Below, one piece after another: positions 1-11,382 of a DNA stretch of 64,000 nt. The notes beneath the pieces are model-generated. The model made no database searches and was not told the origin of the DNA. It was given only the letters and a program-made list of their open reading frames with translations. Position 1 is the first letter of the stretch; each line of letters starts with the position of its first letter. The DNA comes from Thelephora terrestris (lineage: Eukaryota > Basidiomycota > Agaricomycetes > Thelephorales > Thelephoraceae): assembly GCA_015956445.1 (NCBI GenBank), contig WIUZ02000027.1:62001-126000 (forward strand), read 5' to 3'. Both the position numbers and the translations under genes were made by a program.

Positions 1-95
1 ACTGTCCATCCCGGAGATTGTAGTGCTGGCCCCTCCTTGCAAGGACCTCCCCGAACATGGCATCACCATCTTCGGCGCTCAGCTGAACGACTAGT

Positions 96-1698
96 TCAAG
101 CCGATAGGAAGAGATGCCTTCGAGCGGACCGATCAACCTCCCAGATGTCACTGAACTGCTGAACACCTGGTCCCACATCTCCATCACCGGGTGACTGCTC
201 GACAGCACTATCGACGTAGTCGGCAAGCGACCCTCCGTCTCCCTCATCGGACCCCTGGGTGGGATCCTGCCTTGCGAGGCGAAGCTGGTGTCGGAGTTGG
301 ATCTCGGACTCGACCTGTCGGTAAGGACAGTGGACCCGATATCGGAATCCTCGCTCCTCACCTCGACCAGATTGGTCACCATCTGACTCAACTGGTCGAG
401 GGTAAGGATTAGCCAACGCGGTCATATGATGGGCGGGACGGCGTTGAGAGTGTTTGCAACGTTGCCCCTTAGTCACCGGACGTACCTCGGCGACCCTCGG
501 AGCATCTTCAGCTCGGTCAACCTCCATGACCTCATCCTTGATCTTCACCAACTGATGGATCGGCTGCAAGACGCACCGCCCACAGTTCTCCTTGTCGGAA
601 GCGGCCAAAGTGGAAGCCGGAGCCGGAGTCGGAACAGGAACTGAGTTCTCAATCGGAGGCGTCACGTAGGACGACGGGTTAGGAGATGGGAGTACCACCT
701 CGTTGGCGTACTCCAACTCGAACGGAACATTGGCTGTCCCCTCACCAACCAATTTGGGACCCTCCTTGCAGTTACAGGTTTTGTCCTGCAAGGACTCGAC
801 CTGCGCCGTCAACACAGCCACCACATTCTCGAGTTCTTCCGTCTAGAAGAAGTGTCAGCTTCCCTCATTTCGTCTTCGAGATGAGGAAAGCTACCTTTTC
901 ATCTCTCCTGGCCAATGCCCCCTTGATGTTGTTGTCACGAACCCTCAACCCGGCGATCAGCTCTTGATGATTGGCGACCATTGCCTCCAATGCCTCGTTC
1001 GTTCCCTGCTGGAAAGCAGCTAAGGTCTCCTTCATCTGAAGACCCTCCGCTGATAAACGAAGGACGTCTGCCTTCGCCTCCTTCACCTCCCGCTCCAATC
1101 GTTCAACCTAGGTAGTTTGATTAGTCAAGAGTCATACTCAAATATTCAAACAGAGAACCTACCCGGCTCTCTCCTTCCCGAACGAGCGACCACAAGAGAC
1201 TAGTGGAAGCAGTGGCATGGCGGACGGCCCGAGGAACGGTCGCTCCATGCTCCAATAGGTCCTGATTGTAGATTCCCCTCTGCAGGGTGTACCAGAGCTC
1301 CTTCTTGATCGGATGCTCCAATTCTCCGAACCTACCCCTCATCTGGAAGGCCACCTTCTCGGCGATTATCGTACGGACCCAGAGCTCATCGTCCCAGGTC
1401 AATCCCATCGAGTGAGGGATCGTCTCCCTGAGACGTTCGGTGTCCACTTCCGTGACAACCTCCAAGATCTAGAAGCCGTTAGTTTGACATCAACGCCGAA
1501 AGAACGGACCTCTACCTAGAGGAAGGCGTTAGTGCGAACACACAAAGCTCTAGGCCTCCCCCATACCTGATCATCAGTGGTATAGGGAGTCCCTGCCGCA
1601 CAGGCATAGGTCCTGCGAGCGGCGGCACGACAGTCAATACGGGATATGGTGGAGATGCCGTTGGCGACTTTGTAGGTATGGTTGTTGGGGAAGGACAT
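96..1698 (-). CDS. Antisense accessory gene of a Gypsy element, coiled-coil protein (465 aa, 4 exons)
   Basis: I do not recognise a named family. Exons 1698-1567, 1468-1163, 1107-895 and 842-96 are joined by GT..AG introns; each exon length is a multiple of three and the total encodes 465 aa with no stop. The middle (from exon 3 into exon 4) is a heptad-like coiled coil. It is followed by a CxC pair (KTCNCKEG), then an ELEYANEV motif, a Pro/Ser-rich linker and a disordered, charged tail. The coil - CxC - ELEYA order recurs in the minus-strand gene at 32.6-38.1 kb, which also lies just upstream of a Gypsy-type LTR. The gene runs opposite to that LTR, so it is best read as an accessory gene in the 3' part of a Gypsy element whose gag-pol lies left of the window. 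Function unknown. Exon limits rest on phase consistency, not transcripts. Confidence 0.6.
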
Positions 1699-2011
1699 GT
1701 TTTGGTAAGATGATGGGGAAGTTGCTGGTGTTGCTGATCAAGGATGGCTCCAAGAAGACGTCCTTCTTATAGCCTAGATCGGTGATCCTTCACGTGACCT
1801 ACCTCAACGAACCTCATTGGTCCAGGTCACATCAACTTCCGCCCCTGTACCATCACCGTTGGCTTACTACATCAAGCTGACACCTCGGCCCGCGGGACGG
1901 CCTTGGAAGAACTTCGTTCCGGAACGCCTAGAACGCGCGTGCACTCAAAATAGGTCTCAAGACCCTGATGACCCCTTCATGACATCACGAACCCCTTTTC
2001 ACGACCCCTTA

Positions 2012-3103
2012 TGACATCATGATAACGACCAACCCTGGACCCTGGAACACACACGTGGGCACGGGGTATCAACATTTGGACACTGTGCTTCTACTCGGAT
2101 AAGTACCCCTATCTGATCTGGTTGTGCTTTGGAAGCAGAGTAGGCCCGAGCCGAGAACAGCGGCCGAAGAATATAATCCCTGGTGCCACTTAGGAAGAAC
2201 GATATTCCCAGGTGCTATGCCTAATCAAGACTGGGTCTGATCAAGCGATTACGGTTGCAACTCCCAGGTTACTGCCTGTCCGTTGGTATCATACCACCTA
2301 CCAACAACAAGGGATGTGTAGAGTTCCTTCGATCTCTAGCCAATCACAGAAGCTCAGAGACGGTGCTCACCTGACCCTTGGGTGTGGTCTAGATTCAGGT
2401 ACGAACTTTCATGACCCATGCCCCTTTTTCTTTTAGGACTAGTGTTATCTTTACCCCTATGTTTCATGCGGATATTTCTTATCTCTTATGCAATCCTTCA
2501 CACGCTAGTAAGGCCCTTTGTCCTTTATTCTCCCACGCGTCACATTGTTCGCTTCCCTTACTTAGCGTTCTCACACTCCTTATCTCCCTTTGTTCTGGAC
2601 TCGATAAGGGTATATTAGGGTATTGACGTCATGGCCACTCCTTTAGTATAAGTAGCAACTGTGGCTGTATCGTAGTACCTTAGTTTTGTTACCTCAGGAA
2701 ATCTTCTGCCCTTCTCAGCCCAGTTGCAGTTAAGGCCAAGTCAGAGTTTCTTGTTTGATTCAAGACATCCCCATCTGCTCTCCCTCCCGCTCTGCGCGTC
2801 AACTGCGCCTCGTAACTATAGAACCTCCGCGTTCATATTAGAATACCTCGAGCGTCCAGTCGATCAACTGGTGGAGTCATCAATCCTGTTGTAGGGATAA
2901 ACCCTTGCGTGTTAAACCGAACAAAGTACGGTTTAGGTTGGGTTTCTCTTTGGGATTTCGACCTGACTTGCAGTGACCTCAGACAACCTACCAGAAGAAT
3001 AGAGACGTGATCGTTCTCTCACAAGCTAGTTGGACTAGTGAGTACTCTGCGGAGTCGGCTCAGTGCACTGGTAGTTGTTGGGGTAGAGTGGCCCTGACAT
3101 TCG
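2012..3103 (+). mobile_element. Probable LTR of the left-edge Gypsy element
   Basis: No gene is seen from 1699 to 3103. The stretch carries LTR-like features: a TATA-type box near 2647 (agtataagtag), a TG start candidate near 2012 and a CA end candidate near 3102 where the sequence switches abruptly to a different LTR type. A CATGAC/CACGACCCC motif near 1980-2010 resembles the sequence just after the pol stop at 21790. Boundaries are approximate because the second LTR copy lies outside the window. Confidence 0.35.
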
Positions 3104-3919
3104 CCATCGCTATCTATTGTTAGTGATTCCTCCCGCCATCGATCTCCGGTTATCCCATCGTTCTGCACTCTCGTCCCCACGATTCCTTATCGATCGGAAC
3201 TTCCCGGTCAATCGATCAGTTCCATTCCCTGCACCGTTCCGTTCTCCGGGCATTTGCCTCCGTTGCTATCTTCCGCTCTCGATTCCTGTTCCCCTGCGTC
3301 TTCTCCTTTATGACACGGCTTCCTCTCGTGCCATCGTCACCCCTTCGTCATCGTCCCTGTAGTTACTCAGCCTTCGTCATCATTCCCCCCTAGTAGTTAC
3401 CCCTCTTACCTAGCTCCTCTTAGTTTCGCTTTTCCGTTCCCTTCTCTCTCCCAGACTATCTCGACACTGCCTATTTAGGAGAGTCTTCGGTTTCCTTTAT
3501 ATACTGTGTCTTAGATAACCTGGAATGCATCGACTCAGATCCCCCAGTTCAGTTTCAGTCCGAGTTCTCCAGTTCTCCGGTTCGCTCTCCAGTTCTCAAG
3601 TCAAGTTCTCGGCTTCTCTGTGTCTTCTCTCTTGCTCCTACCAAAAGCCTGCCTCAGCTACTTTACGACTTCGCGGTGATTCTCCATCGCAACTCTCCGC
3701 AACCTCGGTTCCTATCCCCCTCTGCTTTGTCTCGAATCTCGCACTTTACTCTAGTCGTCGCGGTCTTCCCCAGCGATTCTCCAGACATCTTCGGGCATCT
3801 CTGAACAGATCTTCTGTTCCGGTGGTCGTACAGAACTCAACACTCAACCGGTACCCACCTCAACTGCTTGTACATTCTTTTTAGGGTATCCGACTACCAG
3901 GAGTGTTCAGCAAGTTCAG
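3104..3919 (+). mobile_element. 5'-truncated Gypsy LTR copy, same family as the 9992 and 27864 LTRs
   Basis: About 800 bp closely matches 10277-11111 and 28150-28968, including the tail GGGTATCCGACTACC..GTTCA. The 5' third of the LTR is missing and replaced by unrelated sequence ending at 3103. The LTR ends at GCAAGTTCA (3911-3919), after which minus-strand F-box coding sequence begins, so this LTR removed the 3' end of that gene. A TATA-like box (TTTATATACTG) is near 3495. Confidence 0.7.
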
Positions 3920-4439
3920 TGTCCCCTGCGATGACGATTGATTCTGTCGTGATCTCAAGTGTCCGAAGGAGCTTTTTCTGTGACAAATTGAAACACATGC
4001 TTTTCGCTGCAGATTGTTCCGTTGAGTCCACCGCCTCTTCTCCAGAAGAGAAAGCCTCACCGTATGGATTGGTTGGGTACAACCTCAGCATCTCCAGGGT
4101 CCCTGCACATTTTTCCGAAAGGAGTGGCAGGCACTTCACCCCGAAGAGGTCCATGCGATGAAACCGAAGTCCCCCGAAGAGAGTGATCATGTCCTTCATG
4201 ATCTGTTCCCTCGTGAAGAATATGAGCGTTAACCGTCCTCGCAGTGGGGGTGAGGAGAGGGGAATGAGTGTTGTGTCGGCCACATTCTCATGGCAATTCT
4301 TGAGGTCAGAGTAGTGAAGCTTGAGGTCTTGGAGATTTGGGAAGAGTCCAATGAAATACACAATCTGTCGGGAAGAGCCGATCGGCTCACTGAGGGCAAG
4401 GAACCGAAGTGTTGGGTGTCGAGCCCATTCAGCTACTTT

Positions 4440-4912
4440 TTCCTCATGACCCATGGACCGTACGGTGTGACAAAATCCCATGACCCATGGGCCATACGTC
4501 GCCGTACGACAGGTACAAATCCCCATGACCCATGGACCGTACGGTGGTGTGTGGGCCCCATGACCCATGGGTTGTACAGTGCTGTATGACAGTATGGCCT
4601 GTCCATGACCCATGGGTTGTACGATGCCGTACGGTGGTATGCCCTTCCCATGACCCATGGGTTGTACGGCACTGTACGGTGGTATGCCCTGCCCATGACC
4701 CATGGAGCGTACAGCGCCGTACGACAGTGTGCCCTGCCCATGACCCATGGGTTGTACGGCACCGTACGGTGGTATGCCCTGTCCATGACCCATGGGTCGT
4801 ATGGCACCGTACGGGGGTTTGCCCTACCCATGACCCATGGAGCGTACAGCGCTGTACGGTGGTATGCCTTGCCCATGACCCATGGGTTGTACAGTGCCGT
4901 ACGGTGGATTAC
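4440..4912. repeat. 45-bp tandem array, left arm of FB-0
   Basis: About 11 units of roughly 45 bp, each holding two short palindromes: CCCATGACCCATGGG around an NcoI-type CCATGG, and a GTACGGCRCCGTAC dyad. The same array in inverted orientation is at 6620-6770 plus 7808-8216. Because the period is a multiple of three, several frames stay open on both strands and give repetitive peptides; I do not regard these as genes. Confidence 0.9.
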
Positions 4913-5185
4913 CTTGAAAAAAAAATTTAATGGATTACCTAATAATGAACTATATGATGGATTACCTAAAAAAGAAATATTTGATGAATTACCTCAAAAG
5001 GAAATATTTGATGAATTACCTCAAAAGAAAATATTTGATGCATTACCTAAAAAGGAAATATCTGATGAATTACCTAAAAAGGAAATATTTGATAGATTAC
5101 CTAAAAAGAAAAATTTGCTTGACTGCCTAAAAGAGAAATAGTTGATGGATTACCTAAAAAGGAAATATCTGATTGATTCTGGAAA
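4913..5185. repeat. 27-bp tandem array (GGAAATATTTGATGGATTAC type)
   Basis: About ten units, each with AAAAGGAAATATTTGATG and ATTACCT. The inverted counterpart is at 6365-6612. The AAAAGGAAA and TTTGATGG words are shared with the arms of the other foldback elements (23.9-24.5, 26.8-27.2, 33.5-34.1 and 36.9-37.5 kb), linking all of them into one family. Confidence 0.85.
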
Positions 5186-5189
5186 ACAG

Positions 5190-6350
5190 CAACATCCTAA
5201 CCTAACCTCAAGGCACTGCCAGGTCAGGAATCCATTCACCTCTTGCGTTATTTTTCTGTTTGTAGTCCTGACTAACCCAAAGTGGTTAAGCTAACATCAT
5301 CCAATCTAACCTAACCTAACCTAACCTAACCTGAAATAGCCAATCTAACCCATTTCAACCTAACCTAACCTGCAGTGGTCTATCCAACCTGACTATAGCT
5401 TTGCCTAGGCTGACCCATGACAAACAAGTCCTAACTTAAACTTGACCTTGCCTAGCACACCAACATGTAACATGGGTTACAGGAATGCAGTGCAAAGTGC
5501 ATACCCCTTGGGGGACCTCCACCTGTATTTAGCCATAAGCTGGCTATCACTTGAACACACCTACTAACCTGGACCTACCAGTTGGTGGACCTGCAAGCCA
5601 AAAGGTCCTTGGACTGGTATTCCATAAAAGGTCCTGCCACTCAATTACCACCAACCACATTCACAAAACATCTCTTGCCCAGGCCAAAACTCAGCAACAA
5701 CTCAAATTTACCTATCTGAACAGACCCAGAATCCAGCTGGGTGTGTTCCTCCACATTACAGGCCCACAGACTTATAGACTTATGAATTAATGAGTCCACT
5801 GGGTCATAGGTTCAGCCAGGTGGATTGGCTTTATTTGTCATCAAGTTAATATCTGGTACAAGAGAGGTGAATATGGTTGGGTGGCAGGCACAGCTTATGG
5901 AGTATAGTCCATGGACCTGTTGGCTTGCAGGTCTACCAACTGGTAGGTCCAGGTTAGTAGGTGTGTTCAAGTGATAGCCAGCTTATGGCTAAATACAGGT
6001 GGAGGTCCCCCAAGGGGTATGCACTTTGCACTGCATTCCTGTAACCCATGTTACATGTTGGTGTGCTAGGCAAGGTCAAGTTTAAGTTAGGACTTGTTTG
6101 TCATGGGTCAGCTTAGGCAAAGCTATAGTCAGGTTGGATAGACCACTGCAGGTTAGGTTAGGTTGAAATGGGTTAGATTGGCTATTTCAGGTGGGTTGGG
6201 TTAGGTTAGGGTTAGGTTAGGTTAGGTGAGGGTTAGGTTAGGTTAGATTGGATGATGTTAGCTTAACCACTTTGGGTTAGTCAGGACTACAAACAGAAAA
6301 CTAATGCAAGAGGTGAATGGATTCCTGATCTGGCAGTGCCTTGAGGTTAG
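5190..6350. repeat. CCTAA-rich inner arms and core of FB-0
   Basis: Left side 5190-5450 has CCTAA pentamers and derived words; right side 6080-6350 is its inverse (TTAGG). Between them are the inner inverted segments (5450-5760 against 5780-6080) with imperfect matching. No coding sequence is supported here. Confidence 0.8.
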
Positions 6351-6364
6351 GTTAGGATGTTGCT

Positions 6365-6612
6365 ATTTTCCAGAATCAATCAGATATTTCCTTTTTAGAT
6401 AATCCATCAACTATTTCTCTTTTAGGCAGTCAAGCAAATTTTTCTTTTTAGGTAATCCATCAAATATTTCTTTTTTGGGGAGATCCATCAAATCTTTCCT
6501 TTTTAGGTGATTCATCAAATATTTCCTTTTTAGGTAATTCATCAAATATTTCTTTTTTAGGTAATCCATCATATAGTTCCTTATTAGGTAATCCATTAAA
6601 TATTCTTTTCGA
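6365..6612. repeat. 27-bp tandem array, inverted copy
   Basis: Reverse-complement counterpart of 4913-5185 in the right arm of FB-0, with one or two units differing from the left arm. Confidence 0.85.
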
Positions 6613-6770
6613 GGTAATCCACTGTATGGCACTGTACAACCCATGGGTCATGGGCAGGGCATACCACTTTACGGCACCGTACGCTCCATGGGTCATGGGC
6701 AGGGCATACTGTCGTACGGCGCCGTACGACCCATGGGTCATGGGTAGGGCAAACCCCTGTACAGTGCCGT

Positions 6771-7427
6771 TGTCGTGACTGTATTTCGGACACTATCCGG
6801 AATCGCGACCTTCTCTCAACTATCGACAACCGCTGCGCGAGGTCTAGATGACTTCCCTCAGCATTCTCGACTGTCCCGACAAGGACTCGCCTGTCCCTTT
6901 GCTTCGCTACACTTCCCTCTCTCCTTATCCCCCTTCGCGACATCACGACGTCCCGACGTTTTCCCCTTTCGACCTGCGACCTGCGACTTAGACCTGCGAC
7001 CTGCGACCTGCGCCCCCTCGACCCGCGACCTGCGACCTGCGTTTCTTAGCATTTAGTATCCCTAGGACTTTGTTTCCTTCACATTCCTTCCCGATCACGT
7101 CCCGATCAGTCCCGATTGTGTCCCGACTTTTCAGTACGTTTTATATCTTTAGTGCTCATCTCCCTATCTCCATTCTCTGCGTCCCGATCACGTCTCGATC
7201 GATCGCCCTGCTTGCGACTCCAGACCTCCCTCTGGTTCGTTTCTCAACCACATTCCTTTCCTTCATCATTCCCTTCGATCCCCCGCCTTCCCTATGTCAT
7301 AGACTCGTCATAAGGTCTCTTGACATCATTTTGGTTCGTTCCCTTTGGTTCCCTTCGTTCTCAGAGCCCTTAGCATTGTATATAAAGGCCCCTGTATTCG
7401 ATAGACCACAGAATCATTCAGCAGCGT

Positions 7428-7467
<40 letters not shown>

Positions 7468-7807
7468 GAGGCCTAGCAGCGTTGCTACGGTCCTCCCTTC
7501 GGTTCCCTCGTCGTCTTGCCCTCGTTCTCGTCGTCCCTCTGGTCTCTCGTGTCCCGCTGGTGTCCCGATTTCTGACTATCTCGTCCCGACGTTTCCCGAC
7601 GTTTCCCTTAGTTGACTATTGGTAGTTTCGTGCCCTGGCTTTCCTGTCGTCTTCTGTCTCGTTCTCCTGTTCGTATCCCGACTTTCCCTCTCACTGTTCA
7701 TTCGCTTCCCGCAGATTCCCTAGAGGCTCGCGCCTCTAAACCGAGGACCCGACCTTCTAACTGCCATCTCTGCCCTCTCGGACTTCGAAGGCTTTGTGGC
7801 TAGTTCA
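6771..7807 (+). mobile_element. Solo Gypsy LTR inserted in FB-0
   Basis: A 1037-bp sequence starts TGTCGTGACT and ends GGCTAGTTCA, flanked by CCGT on both sides (6767-6770 and 7808-7811). Removing it restores the 45-bp array. It has a TATA box (GTATATAAAGG, about 7378) and a (CT)n tract. The first and last bases resemble the LTRs at 9992 and 27864. The segment 7260-7410 matches 38515-38665 in another LTR, so this LTR family has at least two active-looking subtypes in the window. Confidence 0.8.
7428..7463. repeat. (CT)n microsatellite in the solo LTR
   Basis: About 17 CT units just downstream of the putative LTR TATA box, in the region expected to be R/U5 or the 5' untranslated sequence. Confidence 0.95.
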
Positions 7808-8216
7808 CCGTACGACCCATGGGTCATGGGTAGGGCATACCACCGTACGGTGCTGTACAACCCATGGGTCATGGGCAGGGCATACTGTCGTACGGCGCCG
7901 TACGCTCCATGGGTCATGGGCAGGGCATACCACCGTACGGCGCCGTACGCTCCATGGGTCATGGGCAGGGTGGATGGCTGTCCAGCACCACCGTACGGCC
8001 CATGGGTCATGGGAAGGGCATACCACTGTACGGCATCATACAACCCATGGGTCATGGACAGGGCATACTGTCATACAGCACCGTACAACCCATGGGTCAT
8101 GGGGCCCACACACCATCGTACGGTCCATGGGTCATGGGGATTTGTACCTGTTGTACGGCGACGTATGGCCCATGGGTCATGGGATTTTGTCACGCCATAT
8201 GGCCCATGACCCATGG
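7808..8216. repeat. 45-bp tandem array, right arm of FB-0 (continues from 6620-6770)
   Basis: Inverted counterpart of 4440-4912, with the same CCCATGGGTCATGGG and GTACGG dyads. It is split by the solo LTR 6771-7807, with about 150 bp of array left of the LTR. Confidence 0.9.
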
Positions 8217-8847
8217 GGAAAAAGTAGCTGAAACCTGTGGGGTGTCCAAAGTACTGTCGAAGACCTGGAATAAAGCTGGATACCTGGAGATTATCTATTC
8301 CAAGTTCCTGAAGGTTCTCAAGTGCGGAAAAGTAATACAGGTTGCGTCCACTGAAATCTTCAGGAGTGAACCGGCGGCCACCGTACCAATGGCGGATCCG
8401 AAATCGCTTGACAAGTCGAAGTAGGCCAAACTCGTACATTTTTTCAAGCGGTCCAGGCCAGTGATAGTTCTTGTCCTCCGAGGCGTAGGGGGACTCATCT
8501 GTTGTGAGGGAGTAATGAAGATGAGAGAAGGTGGCAAGGTACCACGAGTGACAAGTCAGGGAGCATGCTAGGAGATTTCGTATGTCGCAAATGAAGTAGG
8601 AGAGAATCTCCTCCACAATTTCTTGCGGCAGCTTGCCGAATGGAGATGGGTGAACGATGGTCGTTCTAGACGCCTTCGTGGCACCTGAACTGAACAACAA
8701 CTTGGTTTTTGTTTTTGTTCGGCACCAAAGTTGGCTGAGAATCGATCGGTTCGCTACAGAAGTGTCAGCGAACGCCACGATTAGATGAAACGATGGGATG
8801 CAGCTTGGATAAGCACCTGTTAACGAGGACATGTATGCCTTTTCCAC

Positions 8848-9090
8848 AGATGTTGTTGTAATCGTGAGTTTTTGCAGGGGAGAGTGCGGTTGTGGCGAAT
8901 CTTTCCGGTGGTGGAGTGGTGTGAGCTGGGAAAGGTCAGTCTGCTACTAGCCGTTGGAGGTGGGGTGATGATAAGCCTAAGTACCATGATCAACCCAGCT
9001 CAGCGGCGAAACCCGCCTGGCCATATTGACTCTTTCAGTGAATTGTATTCGACGAGAACAAGTGAATTCCCTAACATCTAGTATCCTTTT
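8848..9090. other. Intergenic region between divergent broken genes
   Basis: About 240 bp between the F-box start (minus strand) and the plus-strand gene remnant at 9090. I see no recognisable motif other than what would be a shared promoter region. Confidence 0.5.
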
Positions 9091-9991
9091 ATGCTGAGCC
9101 ACTCGTATACTCGTCTAGTGATTTATTCGGCATCCCTCCAAGAGTGCATTGCCCTAGCAAGGCACTGGAACAGCCAGGGCCTACCCTCTTCCCCACCGAC
9201 ACGGACTTCTCCAACCTCACTCTCTACGACGAACACGCCTCGAGCGTCTCTTCCGCCTCCCCTTCGTGATGCCCAAGCTACCAGAGGCGTATCATTGCTT
9301 GAAAAATCTCTATCCAGTCTGCCATCGACTTCGTCCATTTCCGCACGGTCCCGGACCAACAACCACCTGCTGTTATCAGTCCCATCGTGAGCTAGGTCTG
9401 TGTTCTTCCCGGATAGCCTCGCGGTGAGGATGCGTTCAAATCAGCAAATGCCATACTTGCACTCCTCAAGGACAAGGGCATTACAGCCGTGGACATTGAA
9501 TTCCAGAATCGATGTTCGGGCGCTCAGCGGGTGCAGAGCTCTACGAACCTGCCTCGGACCTGGATGTAACCAGGCAAGTTATTGACCCTCTCACTACTGC
9601 ACTTGGACTTCCTATCGCTGCCGCGAATACCCCTTACTTCCCGGGCACTATGGGTTTCTATTTCAAGCTTCAAGGACGACAACGACTTCTACAGCGTCAC
9701 AGCCCACCACGTTCTCTTCCCGGATTCTTCTCCTATGCGCACGAGTACATGGCCAACCAGACTCACCTGGACTCGATTGAATGGACAATCCTCCCATACG
9801 ACAACGACTCAGGCGCGTTCTCCACGGGGAGAGTACGGATCAATGATCGCCTCCGGCACTGGCAAATTCTGCGGCCTACTTACTGGTGGGTCTGGCAAGA
9901 CGGAGTCGTTGGATACCACTTATGCCACGCCAATGTTCTGGCTCCGACTCATCATTAAGGCCAAGTTTCCAGATGCCAACCTCTACGCCGT
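9090..9991 (+). pseudogene. Truncated host-type gene, Agaricomycete hypothetical family
   Basis: Several overlapping plus-strand frames carry pieces that read as one protein: a segment with ANAILALLKDKGITAVDIEF near 9440-9505, GRSAGAELYEPASDLD near 9515-9565, a DFYSVTAHHVLF segment near 9680-9720, and ASGTGKFCGLLTGG near 9850-9890 running to KAKFPDANLY just before 9991. This order matches, from memory, a widespread Agaricomycete family of unknown function whose middle resembles a degenerate serine-protease-like fold. The frame changes indicate introns or decay. It is cut off near its expected C-terminus by the Gypsy LTR at 9992. Confidence 0.55.
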
Positions 9992-11111
9992 TGTCGCGAC
10001 GTCGAAACTCCCAATCTCTGATTCCTTCCTATTGGTCGTTCGACTCCATTGAGTTCTGGACTCTTCTTGGCCTCGCGACTGCCTCGAGGCAGCCTTCACC
10101 CTGATCACCGGACCGCCTCTATTGTTTCTCGGACGTTCTTCCCCGCTTCGCACCTCCCCTCGGGAACCCTGTTTTGAATCCTCATGTTCTGCCATCCGCC
10201 ACACGCTATCCGACCCTCCGGAACTCTGATATCCCCGACGCCTCGTTCCCCTCGCCTTTCATCCTCGTTTCGACTCTTGTTCTAGCCCTTCGCCATCGCT
10301 ATCTATCGTTATCGATCCCTCCCGCCATCAATCTCCGGTTATCCCATCGTTCTGCGCTCTTGTCCCCGCGATTCCTTATCGATCGGAACTTCCCGGTCGA
10401 TCGATCAGTTCCATTCCCCGCACCGTTCCGTTCTCCGGGCATGTGCCTCCATTGCTATCTTCCGCTCTCGATTTCTGTTCCCCTGCGTTTTCTCCTGTAT
10501 GACGCGGCTTCCTCTCATGCCGTCGTCACCCCTTCGTCATCGTCCCTGTAGTTACTCAGCCTTCGTCGTCGTTTCCCCCCCCTAGTAGTTACCCCTCTTA
10601 CCAAGTTCCTCTTAGTTTCGCTTTTCTGTTCCCCTTCTCTCTCATGGACCATCTCGACATTGCTTATTTAGGAGATTCTTCGGTTTCCTTTATATACTGT
10701 GTCTTAGATAACCTGGAATGCATCGACTCAGATCCCCCAGTTCAGTTTCAGTCCGAGTTCTCCAGTTCTCCAGTTCGCTCTCCAGTTCTCAAGTCAAGTT
10801 CTCGGCTTCTCTGTGTCTTCTCTCTTGCTCCTACCAAAAGCCTGCCTCAGCTACTTTACGACTTCGTGGTGATTCTCCATCGCAACTCTCCGCAACCTCG
10901 GTTCCTATCCCCCTCTGCTTTGTCTCGAATCTCGCGCTTTACTCTAGTCGTCACGGTCTTCCCCGGCGATTCTCCAGACATCTTCGGGCATCTCTGAACA
11001 GATCTTCTGTTCCGGTGGTCGTACAGAACTCAACACTCAACCGGTACCCACCTCAACTGCTTGTACACTCTTTTTAGGGTATCCGACTACCCGGAGTGTT
11101 CAGCTAGTTCA
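9992..11111 (+). mobile_element. 5' LTR of the 19-kb Gypsy element
   Basis: Begins TGTCGCGACGTCGAAAC and ends GCTAGTTCA, and pairs with 27864-28968. It contains a TATA-like TTTATATACTG near 10690. The segment 10204-9992, read on the minus strand, is the same first exon that starts the antisense gene in the 3' LTR. The following CCTGGAACCCACGCCAGA (11112-11129) is where the primer-binding site should be; I could not match it to a particular tRNA. The leader 11112-11382 shows no other feature. Confidence 0.8.
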
Positions 11112-11382
11112 CCTGGAACCCACGCCAGACTGGTAACGTTGTGTTCTCCGAATTTCCACCATTCCTACCACTCAAGCTGAAGCTTGAGATCTTGCCGAAC
11201 TTCGAGCTACTTTTGCAGAGATCCACCAGACCTTCCGCACTCTTCAGCGGATCGAGAGAGTCGTTTTATCCTACCCACCCACCCGCGAACACAGCCTGGA
11301 GGAGGATTATCTTTCTTCTTTATCTTCTTTAACTCCTTCCCCAGAGCCTGCTTCGCAACGCTATCTCCACTACTCTCCCTCT

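Larger units (their letters stand above)
4421..8239. mobile_element. Giant foldback (palindromic) element FB-0 inside the F-box gene
   Basis: The two halves are inverted copies about a centre near 5763. From outside in, each arm has a 16-bp end repeat (TTCAGCTACTTTTTCC), a 45-bp tandem array, a 27-bp tandem array, CCTAA-rich repeats, and a unique core holding inverted copies of 5570-5600 and 5925-5960. It is flanked by GGGTGTC at 4414-4420 and 8240-8246, a 7-bp target-site duplication. No transposase is encoded. The right arm is lengthened by a solo LTR at 6771-7807; without it the element is about 2.8 kb. Confidence 0.8.
3920..8847 (-). pseudogene. F-box protein gene, split by a foldback element and truncated by an LTR
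   Basis: The 5' part (8847-8247) encodes an F-box (FGKLPQEIVEEILSYF, then LLACSLTCHSWY), the SKP1-binding module of SCF ubiquitin ligases, followed by the start of a leucine-rich region. The rest (4413-3920) continues it with LRR-like segments (GLFPNLQDLKLHYSDLKN). The two parts are separated by the element at 4421-8239. Taking out the element plus one copy of the 7-bp repeat GGGTGTC rejoins the frame across a GHPTLRF segment with no lost residue. At 3919 the coding sequence stops in an LTR, and the last few codons now come from LTR sequence. F-box proteins of this layout are heavily expanded in Agaricomycetes. The exact start codon is uncertain, because the first 60 residues before the F-box are unremarkable. 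Confidence 0.75.

Noticed and set aside
3525-3884. A 119-residue Ser/Arg-rich frame repeated at 10718 and 28592
   Set aside because: It lies inside the Gypsy LTR in all three places and reflects LTR conservation, not a protein.
4433-5141. Several long frames on both strands giving MTHGLYG-type repeat peptides
   Set aside because: They are by-products of the 45-bp tandem array, whose period is a multiple of three; they have no start context, domains or conservation beyond the DNA repeat.
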